A stretch of DNA of 64,000 nt from Holacanthus passer (lineage: Eukaryota; Chordata; Actinopteri; Pomacanthidae). The stretch covers positions 248,001 to 312,000 of the forward strand of contig JAFREQ010000015.1 in the NCBI GenBank assembly GCA_025331565.1, read 5' to 3'. Under the pieces are notes generated by a model. It did not search any database, was not told where the DNA came from, and saw only the letters and a list, made by a program, of their open reading frames with translations. Positions 38,234 to 50,100 of the stretch are shown here, piece by piece (the stretch's first letter is position 1; each line of letters begins with the position of its first letter). The position numbers and the translations under genes were made by a program.

Positions 38234-41200
38234 ACAGCACACTAGTCCAGCCGAGAGCTTGTAGAAATTGGGATAGGTGTAAATAAGATGGCTGTCAGGC
38301 CTGTCACAGGTAGACACACACAGACACCTTCAGAGTCACATCTTAAGTGAAACACAAGTGCACACACACACACACACACACACACATACATCTACCTGCC
38401 TTCAAGTGCTCAAATAGTCAGGGTGTAAGTGACATACACACTTGAACACTCATGCACACACACACCTCACCTACCTTTCCGTGGTAGATAGACATGGTGT
38501 AAGTGACAGGTAGACAGACACACACTGGCCCGTACACACACACACACGCACACACACACCTTCAAGGCGTTGGAGAGACAGGGCCTAAGTGACAGAGGGA
38601 CAGACAGTCTCAAACAAACACTGAAGAGACGCCTCTAAGTGACGGACACACACACTGCCAGCTCTGTGGCTAAGTGGAGCTGAAGGGAGCAGTCAGGCAG
38701 CGGTAAGGGTTTGTCTGAGCGTTCATCACTGGGTTTATAGAAGTGCCACTCTCACACACACACGCACGCACGCACAGTCCCTCTCTCTCTCGCTCTCGCT
38801 CTCCCCCAAAGATTGATGGGTGATGTGTCAGTCTTCATCAGTTCACCACATGTCGAAACGCTGTCTCTCTCTTCGCCTTCCTCTCTCTGACCAAATCTTC
38901 GTCTTGTCTGCCTCCATCTGCAAGTCTTTAATTGGTCAGGAAAAAGTAAAGTTTTGAAAGAGCTTCAAGTTTTCTATTGTTATTGTTATTAAGATTTTTT
39001 TTTAACATTTTGAACTAAATTGTTTTGCTGCATCTTTAAAATTTGATGTTGAGGTTTTTACTCTGATTAGTCGAGGCAGAACTTGAAAGTAAAGCAAACG
39101 AAAGACACAATTCATATATTGTGCAGGTTTACTAAAATATGTGACTGCAGCTGTGACGTTTTTAGTTGTTCAAGTTGTGTTAGATCACTTGTGGTGTGAA
39201 TTTCACCACCTGTTAGGAGGGATGTGTTGCTTTGTGATTGTATGTAAAAAAAAAAAAAAAAAAACATGCAATTAAAAAGAGTACTTGGAAGTTTTACTCA
39301 TATTCTCTATTCTCTTCTTCCTATTGTCCAATTTAGTACTTTTTAAATAAAAATTGTGCTGAACATTGTCTATTGTTTTCACAGGAACAGGTTTTGCTAC
39401 GTGTAGCATCAAGGAGAGCGCGGCAGACAGCGATGCTGACCTAGACGTGGACGGAGACGACACCTTGGAGTACGGCAAAGCCCAGTACACCGAGGCCGAT
39501 ATCATCCCCTGCTCTGGAGCTGGAGAGGACCAAGGAGAGGCCAGGGAGAGGGAGGCGCTACGGGGAGCTGTGCTCAAGTATGAGGCCTTATGTTATATTA
39601 CATTAACCTGACTAAACTTCTTTTAGCGAGATAGAACGTACCCTTAATGATCTGTTCACACCAGCGTTTGTGTCTGTGTTGCAGCGGTGGGATGCCTTCT
39701 AACAGAATAACGCCTGAATTCTCCAAATGGGCCAACGATGGTAAGGGCCAAAAACATTTTCTCCCATTTGATGTACTGCATAGGCAGAAAAGGACACAAC
39801 TGTATAATATGTATATAATAGAAAATAAAGTCTAGAGCGCAAAATGCACATACTGGTCTATTGAATAAGTAATTGCTTGACAGTCACACAAAGAAATCCT
39901 TTCCCAAGAATGTTGTACTAGTGTCACTATATCTCCACATTTTGGTTCATGTTTCTTGAATTTAGCAGTGAGGTGTGTGAATGCTTATTGCAGCTTGAAA
40001 AGTCACCATCCAGTGTTAACCATGTGTTTACAGAGATGCCTTCAACGAGCAATGGAGAAAGCAGCAAGACGGACCCGAGCACTCCTTCATCCTCCTCCTC
40101 TTCCTCCTGCGCCCCGCGCACCTGTAAAAACAGTGAGATCGAAAAGTAGGTCACGCATATAGTATATACATGGACACACATGCACATGTCATGATGTAGT
40201 TGTAAAAGGTGAGACAGAAAATGACTCACTGCAGTGTCAGACAGATTACACATGCACATACACTCACTCATGGTGATTCTATGACTTTCTGATGAGTTTT
40301 CTTACTTGTGGGAGAGTCGACTTGTAGAGGGTCATAAATGATGCATTTTGTGTGGATTCTGTTTTTGCTGGGTGTGTGTGTGTGACAGGGAGGCTCTCTC
40401 CAGGTATTGATTTTACCTGCAGTCGTGTTCTCTCAGAGCACAGAGCTGCCTTAGAATCATTAATGTGGACATAGACACAATCAGATACACTTGTTTCAAG
40501 GCAGCAGTGTGAAAACGCATGCATGTTTGTTCACAGTGTTGCATACACATGCCTCAACAACAGCGTTCATACACTGAAACATGATGCATGATGTTTTATC
40601 ACATTTATTCTTTATCATTTGGTGTTGATACTTGTTTGTATGTAATGCCAAAAACGTGACTATAATTAGCCTAAAAGTTACGTTCTTAGGTAAATAGGTG
40701 ATTAAGGTTGTGTAAATATGAGCCATTACTTGATTGTCAGTTTGTAGCTTGCCATACATCTGAATATGCTATTCTGTGATTCAACTGGTAAATTGAGATT
40801 TGACTTGGAGCCCTCACCCACTGATGATTTGAGATGTCAATGTTTAAATACAGAAATACAAATAGAAAAACGTTAAGTTCTTAAAGTGATGTCATATTGA
40901 CCTTTATATTGTATGTGACTGCAGCTGGAGGCTGAATTGAACAGTACAGAAAAGTCCCCTCACCCAGCTGTGTTTCAAACACACACACAAGCAGACACAC
41001 TGCCCTATCCATTAGAACACCCTGTGTGTGAAAGGCCAGCACTCTGTAATTCCCTCATTTCCATCTCCTCATCCATATTCTGCCACAAGTAAACAATCTC
41101 ACACACACACACACACCCCCTGTCCCCTGCTCGGGTAATAGAGGTCAGCTCATTGTGAGAGTGAGAGAGAAACGTCGGTGGGCAAGTGAGCAAAGAGAAA

Positions 41201-43393
41201 GAGGGATTTGGTTGATTGGTTGCTTCTGCATGTCTGGCATATTCTCCTGTCCTTTTGCCCCATGCGATTACACACACACACACAGAGCTGGGGTCGGTCT
41301 GCTTGTTGCCTTCCGTCCCAGCCCCTATTTCTTAAAGTGATTTCCTTTGTCCACCTGAAGTGTCTTGAAGAATAACCCCTAAAAATCACCACTCTCATCT
41401 CATGTTTCTTAACCTTTCCCTCTTTAGTCATTTCCTCAGGTGAAATGTGTGTGCGTGCGTGTGTGTATATATAAGTAGAAATGATTGGAGCATTAAAAGC
41501 ATTGTTTTTCCTTCTGTTAACATCAGTTAGTGCTACATTGGCTAGAGCAGTGAACTGCTGACAGAAAGGAAGATCCACAGTTATATTTTATTATTAACTA
41601 ACAAATTCTGCTTTGAAGAAATACTAACTTGTATGTTGGTGATTGTATGCACGTTTGCAACCGTGCACAAGTATTAAGCATGTTCCTCATCACCTCTGGG
41701 AAGGCTGCACACGATAAATGCTTCATTTAAATGAATCAATGAGCACTCAGCATGTGTGTTCCCCATATTAAATATCAGCAGAGGGGATAACTGGTGAATA
41801 AGCAGAGCAGCTTGAAGTGTATTGATCAGAAAGAGCACTGCAAGGCAAGAGGCGTGTGTATGTGTGTGTGTTTACCGAGTGAGAGGATGCATTCGATAAG
41901 TTGTTGTCTGTGGTGTGAGCGTCCTTGTTTTACTTTGTGTCTGTGTCTTAGAGGAAGAGATGTAGGCAGGTCAGTGTGGCTGAGTAGAGAGGCAGTGGTC
42001 AGATGGTGCTGATTGATTCACTAGTGCACCCACACACCTGCACAGTTGATGTGTTGCTGATGTCAGTGAGAACATGCTCCTCATGCTGCTATGTTTGCAT
42101 AGCACAAAAACGTACATACACCCATTTGTTGTATGCACGCTAATTGTAAGACTAACTCTTTGAAGTGATGTTCTAGTAAAGCCCTCCACATATTCTGGTG
42201 AAAATTCCTCATAGTTCCTCTGGCCTCAAAGCCAAGCGACATGGCCACTGGATAGATGGAAAATAAAGAATAAATGTCACCACTGATGCTGAAAGTAGGT
42301 ATGCACCAATCTGATCCAGCAGGTCAGTATTAGTGCTTGTACTGACCTTATTAAAGAAATATTGCGGTATCGGCCACAATGCGAGCACTGGTATCTGCAG
42401 ATATCCTCAGATGTGGTTTTGGGATCAATATTTGTAGAGAAAAATGTGGCTCTGTGCATCCCAGGTAGAAAGTCTCTTGATTTATAAAGCACATTTAAAA
42501 ACAACGCACGGAACACGGATGAAGAACACAGATTGGGACATAACAGGAAGTATTGATGGTCCTAATACAGCCTCTGTGGAGATACTTTTAATGACCTCAG
42601 TTGAGGGGACATTATTAATATTAAGAGGGAGGATAGAAATAAACTAAATCTCAAAAATTTCATTCAGTGGGAATTATCTCTCTCGCCTCAAGCTCAAGAA
42701 TATCTGAAGAAAATGTGACATTATGACTTTTTCTATAGCCAAAATGTAGGTGTGTGTGTTACAACATGATGTTCTAGCTGAGGTCTTAGTGAGCACCTGG
42801 AGCAGAACATGCCTTAATCTAAGTATCCATTTAAAGGGAGCCAACTACATGCTGAATGATTGCAATGGAAGCAGCAGTCAGCTGGCTGGCTGGAACAATT
42901 CCCTGCCTCACTCTTCTCCGCTTGCTATAAATGCACGTATTTGTGGAGCTTCTGTGCCCCTCCGTCCCCAAATGAAAATGAGATTTGTCTCCTTTCGTTA
43001 CATTGATACATTGTACACATGCATGTGTGTGTCAGTGTGTGTGGGGCTTTGCACAGGGCAGCGTTAGTGAAATCTCTCTCTCTGTCTCTGATCCCAGATG
43101 GGTAATGATCTGGTTGCCTCCCGGGGCGTCCTCGTTCCCTTGCTCATTCCCCTGCAAGATAAATGAGCTCTCACACACACACACGCACACACGCATATAT
43201 ACACATACAACGCCTGAGATGCTCTTTCCCTTCCAAGATAAATGGCCCTTCCAATGCCGCCAATGCGATTGCTGCCAAATTTGGTGCTCCAGCTGGAACA
43301 ATGCGGAGAGATTTCCATGTGGTTTCTGCAAATAATTGAATCTGTCCTCAATTTGGAAGTGATGAAGCTAGATTTCTACCCTCCACCCCCTCC

Positions 43394-43463
<70 letters not shown>

Positions 43464-46400
43464 CACACACACACTCACACACAGTCACACACACACACTC
43501 ACTCTCTCGCTGCTGTTTCCTCTCTGGTTCTTCTCTTTATTGTTGTCGCTAAGCCACATTTCTCTCTCTTTCTCCCTCCTTTCTCTTTCCCATTTCTCTT
43601 TTCTCCCCGTCCTCTGTCTCAATTTTTCTCAGGCACTTACAAAACGCCGCCCTCCCCTTCCCTTTTGCCATCTGAGACCTGCACACACACAGAGACACAC
43701 ACACACATCGGGCCGAGGCAGGGGAAATCAATAGTGACTTAAATGTTTTATCGTGGCGTGTCAGTGTAGTTAAGGCCTCGGTTAACAGGGTGCAGCAGAG
43801 AATGATGCTCTAAAGGGATTTACCACTGCTATTTTCACAGCACATACATGTGAGAGACTGATTTCCCTACCTGGTGGATACAATGGAATAAAAAATGTGT
43901 CAAAATTATATATTTTTAAAATTAATTCTTACATAATTGTATCATTTGTATGTGCTCGTGTTGAGAGAGAGGCTGAGTGAGGCCAAAATGTAGGTAGACA
44001 GTAGATTAAGACACAGGGCTGATTGAGATGGATGGTGGAGGTCTTCAGCTACACACAGACACACACACACTAATGAAATGAGAAATAGCCCCACACACGT
44101 TGGGGACAGAGCGCTAAATAGAGGGGAGGCACAGCCATCTATCTGTCTCTGTCAGGCCTCTTGCTTGCTTATCGCCATAGGGATGACTGGAGATGGAAAT
44201 GCACTACAATTTCACTTTCTTTCACTCACACACACGCACACACACCATTCAAAAAGCCCCGTGGGGCAGTAACTAAGTTGGAGTAGGAGCATGCTGTGTG
44301 AATGGAAGTTGTATTTCAGTTTTGGTTCTTCAGGTTTTATGATGCCAGGTCTTCAGATCAAGGCCGTAGCTTCAGTTAAAACCTACTGAGCCAGAGCGTC
44401 GTCCCACTGTGCTCGCAAACACTCTTAAACATGCAGCCATGTACAAACACAGAGCAGACAGATGTGCAGTACATACCAGTAAATATCTGGAGCTCTTGCT
44501 CTTATGTAGAGATCAATGTACAAAACATTCAGGTAGTGAAATTCTCCATTTCGGCTAATGCTGTCAATCAATTCTGCTGCTTGAATTTAGCAACAAAATG
44601 GTGCCCATGGCAGAAAATATATGTAATTAGCTACAATTAGCTATAGTTCCAACTGATGAACTTTACTTACATCTTGCAAATATACACTCATTCTGAATTT
44701 GATGCCTGCAACACGTTCCAAATCACCTGCTCTTTTAACAACACACAGTAAGTGTTGGGTACTGAGGACATGAATTGCTGAAGTGTTGAAAGTGAAATTC
44801 TTTCCTTTTCTTGCTTTATACAGTTGCTCCAGGGCCTCTGTCGTATTTTGCACTTCATGATGCGCCATTCAATGGGAGACAGGTCTGGATTGTAGGCAGA
44901 TCTCAATTGAATCTTCACGTACAGATGTTGATACAATAAGATGCTGTCAAACCCCAACTTTTAACACACTGTGTGATTCACAACGTTTTGTTTATTAGCC
45001 CATCAAACTTTTGCAATAGCCAGACATAACACATACCACCAATGCCTGCATTCATACATCCTCAGAAATCAGGGTCAAATCTTTCTGTCATATACATGTT
45101 TTAAAGCAGCATCAATAGCATTAGTCTCCCCTTGGGAGCCATGTTCATGGAAACTTACTGCTGTGCTGAGAAGAAGCCAACTCAAACACACTATTCTTGT
45201 ATATTTCCTGACCTAGGAATACCTTACATTTTTAGGCTGTACCCCAAATTGAACTGTTAGCTTGTTTCTCTAAGTCTACATGACATGTTTGCTAAGCCTG
45301 TGTTCCCAGAGCGACATAAATTTTTATATTTTGGCTCCAAGACTGAAAAGGTTGAAAACCCCTGAGCCAGCTTAAATCAGTGACACATACAAATGGCATA
45401 AAGACCTTAAACTCAAGGATTTTCACTTGTGGTTCTTGCTGGTTGAGAGGCAGTTTATCTCTCTGTGTGTGTCACATGTAGCCCCAGAGAGTTGTCATTC
45501 CCTTCCCTGGCACTGTGAAATCATCCTGTTCTCCTTTTTACCTCCATTAAATCTCTGCACCTCCGCTACTGCCTCTTCCTTCCCCCTCCGACTCCCTGCC
45601 CCCCTGTTCAGAGGGCCACAGCCGCATAAAGATGGATTAAGATGTCTTTTTATAGCATTGGGAAATTAAACAACTTTAAATGCGGTTTTCTATAAATCAG
45701 CTTTGCTACATGAATATTCATTGTAGTGATAGGAAGATGAGTGATGTTGGGAGAAAAAAAGTCTTTTAAGAGTAAAACTTTTTTTTCCATCCCTGTTTAC
45801 TTTGGACAAGGAAAGACAGCCCCTTGACAGAGTTTTGTGCTCCACTGAGTGACAGATGGCTTTATGGGAGCTGTTAAAAGAAAGAGACAGCCTTGTTTGA
45901 GGGATAGCCCCTGTCCAGTCTGGTCCAGCCCAGAGTCTACTGACACTTTATAAGCTAGCAGGCTAATCAAGGCTAAATGGCTTTTTACAAGCTCAGAACT
46001 AATAAGAGGAGAGGGTAAAGCAGTTTATAGGGCATGGGGTGGTGAGTCAGGCTCAGAGTCCCGACTAGGTCTTTATAGACAGGGGACGGTGATGGGGTTA
46101 CAGGGAGGAGCTAGAGTGGGTCGACTTTTCCCAGAGACCTTATGGAGGAGGCACAGCCTCCCACTATATCTGTGGTGATAGAATGGTTCAATGTTAGGAG
46201 CGGCTGTCCTTCAGCCAGAGGACTTCAGGTCACTGTGACAAGTCAACCTGCTTAAATGTTCTTGAGCAAGACAAGTTCCCGAGCAGCCTCAGTCATGCTG
46301 CTCAGTAGCTGACCTTGACGTCTGATTTCCCTGTAGAGGAAGGAAAGTGATGTGAATTTCTATAATAATCCTTAAAATATCTCATCAATACCAGACGAAT

Positions 46401-47103
46401 TATATGTTCCATAATTGTAATGGATGATGCAGAGGAATGAACCACCCAACCTGAAGCTATGAAAGTCAACTATTTAATCTGATGATTGTTTTTACAATTA
46501 ATACCTTCATCATTTAGTCTATAAAACACCTGTAACCGGAGCACAGTGAGTCAGTCCAACAGTCCAAATCCAAAAGATTTTCAGACTGATCAGTTACCCT
46601 GTATTAAATACCTAAAGAGAAACAAAGTCAAACTACAACAATGGAGCTGCTTTCTGCAACGTAGTCAGTGTGATTGTCATTTGGTACAAGCCTAGTCAGA
46701 GGTGTCCGGTCATATTGTCCCGTTTTTAAACATCATCAATTTCTCCTTTTAGTAGATGTGAAGTCTACAGTTGTGTCCGATGTCAGAGTTTTCATTTCTG
46801 CCAAAAAGAAATTGAACAAACTCTGCTAAGCCTCACAGTGTGTGTTTGAAGAAGTCTGCTGATGGAGTCTGCTGAAATGTTTAATTTTAATTTAATCTTC
46901 AATTAGTTTAAATGTTCAATTTATTTTAATGAGCTTGTTTCATGATAGGAAATAAAGACGCAAAACCACTCATTTTACTGCATACAGTAAAAATGGATGT
47001 ACAAAAACCGGCTCTAAATAGGAGATTGAGAAAGTCCATCTTTGTTTTCTTTCCCTGAAGCGCCTGCTGTTTGAGGATGCAGCAAATGAAGCCCTATCCT
47101 AGG

Positions 47104-47137
<34 letters not shown>

Positions 47138-50100
47138 CCACTTATCGTTCCCTCTTGCTCTCACCCTCCCTCCCTTCTCTCCGCTTGTCCTTCCTCATCC
47201 AGATCAATACCATAGATCAGCTAGCTATCAGGCTGCAAAATGACCACATCACCATAAACACACACACCCGCTCCCTTTTTAACACACACATGCCGCTATT
47301 GCATCTCGCCAGAGAATGAGTGGATGGCTATAATAAACACTGGCTGGCTCGTGCAGCCTCGGCTCGCTGCGCCAAATCATCAGCAGCAGCAGCGTTGTGG
47401 TCTGTGCGTGGGCCGTATTGATTTAGTTATGGCTGCTTCATATGCTGTCGGACAGTGTTAAATGCACATTTTCTGTTATCATGCTACACATTAATCAGAG
47501 GCTGCTTAGAGGCCGGAAAGATAGGGAGGACGGTGGATAGAATGAAGGAGGGATGAAGTAAGGACACGAGGAGAAGAGGATACATTGCGAGGGATAGATG
47601 GAAAAACATAGGAGAGGAGATGCTGAGGATGAAAGGTGAATGTGAGATGGTAGAAAAAGAGGACAGGGCACATTATTTGAAGTCAAAACAGGGGAAATTG
47701 AAGGATGAAAAGGAGTGTGTATTGAGTTACAAAGAGTCAACAATAGATTAAGACTAATGGTCTTAAGGTCCACCACCAAAAGTTGGTTGTTGAGTTCAAC
47801 ACAAACAAGAAAAGATTTAGCCAATATCTTGATGTTCTTGTATCAGTGTCAACTTTTCAAAATCTGCCTGAAAACACTGCTGTCAAAGTCTTTTTTGTCT
47901 GTCTGTGTAAAACTAAACAGCTCTCCCTTTGTCTCTCTTCCTGTTCCACTCCACCAGGGTAACGGAGGAGGAGTCCACGGCTACCACCATGGAGGCTCTG
48001 AAGGCTCGAATCAGAGAGCTGGAGAGGCAGATACTGAGAGGAGACCGATACAAGTGTCTCATCTGCATGGTGAGTATCACATTCATATGAATGTTCTCTG
48101 ATTCTCTGCACATCGACCCTTCATGGCAGTGTTGTGCCAGTCATCTGAAGACACTACATCTAGCATTTGTATAACGTCATGTGGTAACATATCGAAGTGT
48201 GGCCGTGATTTACAAGATTGGCAGTTAGTGCTGGAGTTAGTAGTACCAAAACTGAGGAAACCCCCACAAATAGGATGTTGCTCTTGCCTTTGTTTGAGCT
48301 TCTCCTCCAATCTGTCACATTTCCAACCAGTTACACACAGACACTATGTCCCAGTACAGTGGCTTGATCCTCCAAAATCCACATTATTAGCCAAATACGT
48401 CATAACAGGCTGACGATGCCTGTCTTATGTCTAAGGTTTCTCCAAGTACTGCCTGCTTTTGCCTCAATTTACTGTATAAAGTACACAACTGGTACATCTC
48501 TGCAAACTGAAGTAAGAAAGGAGGCTTGTATTTGGATTGAGATTGTCATCAATCACCAGCAAAAGCATCAGATGAACAACACATGTTACATAATGGAAGT
48601 CAGGCAAAAATGCCACTGTTGGTTCTAGTAAGCATCCTGGAAATGTTAATCACAGAGAAATGAAAATGATACACCGTTTACTATTAATATAACAGAAGAG
48701 CATTTGTCAGTTAAAAGTCACAACACATAAATAAGACTTTGGCATTGTCCCTGTTTTTACAACTGACATTTACATTTGGTTGCCCGATGGGGAAAACTGC
48801 CTTGTGATAGAATGTGTCATTTGGAGAGAAGGGGCAGCATCAACCTGGTCATCAGATCCTTTTGAACAATTCTCACTCCTCTGGAGGATTAAGCCCCTGA
48901 GTCAGTGTAACTCATCTGTAACTGTAATTGTAGTGGCAACAGACAACATTTTAAATCATGTATTGTGTTGCGTGCTGGATGCTCCTTGAAGTGTGCATGT
49001 AGGAACTGTATGCATCTCATTCCCCTCACTTTGTGGAAGTCTGAGCTTTATAAGCGTATGAGTGGTTGTGTTGTGTTGCTGTGGTGTTGTGGTGGTTCAT
49101 GCTCTTGCATGGCTTTGCAAGTCAGCTGAATGTGTGCTGGGATAAGAGACTTCAGTGCTAATATCGTTTTGTTTTACCATCCGATTTAAACCCAAGTGCC
49201 TCTTATGAGAAATGCGTAACAGACTCAAAAAGTGACAGGATCCTGCCATATATTCAGATATATAAAATATATTATTCAAAATAAATATTCATGACCAGGC
49301 AGCACATAGTTGATAGGCCCCAGTATTGAGTATGAGATACGACTATTCCTGCACCCTCCATCAGTGTTTGTAAAACCCACTTCATCTCAAGAGCCCATCC
49401 TGTCATCCTTCAAGCCGGTGGACAGTGAAGCATAGGGCTGCTCAATTATGGCATAAAACATAATCACAATTATTTTGGTCATTATTGAGATCATGATTAT
49501 TTGAGGATTACTCTTTGACTTTGGAAACCTCATACATTTATTGCACTCTTAAATAAATGTTTTTTTTAATAGTGGATTCTCATGAACTTTAAATATAGTG
49601 CAACTGAAAAAGAAATGTAATATGTGTAGCAGCATCATTGGCTTTATCGTGTCCTTTTATTTGGTTCTATTTGTGTGATACACCTGAAGTTTTTAACTCT
49701 ATCAGTACTCTAACTCTGTCAGTTCTGGACACATTATGCACACACAGTCATCACTGTAGAGAGCCAGCTCTTGTTCTTGTTGCCCAAAGGTTCTCTTTCT
49801 GCCCTCTTGGCTCAAGCTGAACTAACATGCCACAGTCTGACTGAGAGAGAACTTGGGCTTTAAGAGAGGGGTGAAAGCACACCTCTTTAAAGAAAAAGCA
49901 CGCGCTGGATTTACAACACAAGGCAAAATGAGAGCATCATTGTGACACTGAATGCAGCACAATTAACGTTTTGTCTTGATTATCTTGTTTTCATAATTGT
50001 TAGAAGCCGTAATTGTAATTGGAAATAAAATTCGATTAATCGCTCAGCCCTATTGCAGCGTCGGCATCCTATGTGTGTGCGAGAGAGAGGGAGAGAAAAG

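Larger units (their letters stand above)
32794..39384 (+). other. rnf220 intron, 6.6 kb
   Basis: It contains the 75-base TG repeat at 33.2 kb, a repeat fragment at 35.3 kb, a purine tract at 36.43-36.70 kb, a unique block at 37.69-37.88 kb and a degenerate minisatellite at 38.1-38.7 kb. Confidence 0.85.
40146..47957 (+). other. rnf220 intron, 7.8 kb
   Basis: It contains a small inverted-terminal element at 42.3 kb, a CA-rich compound repeat at 43.4 kb, a Tc1-like fragment at 44.64-44.96 kb, and unique blocks at 43.2, 45.6 and 47.3 kb. Diverged repeat copies lie at 46.2-46.64 kb. Confidence 0.85.

Noticed and set aside
38100..38690. CRISPR-like array
   Set aside because: Repeats are degenerate, unevenly spaced and CA-rich, in a vertebrate intron.
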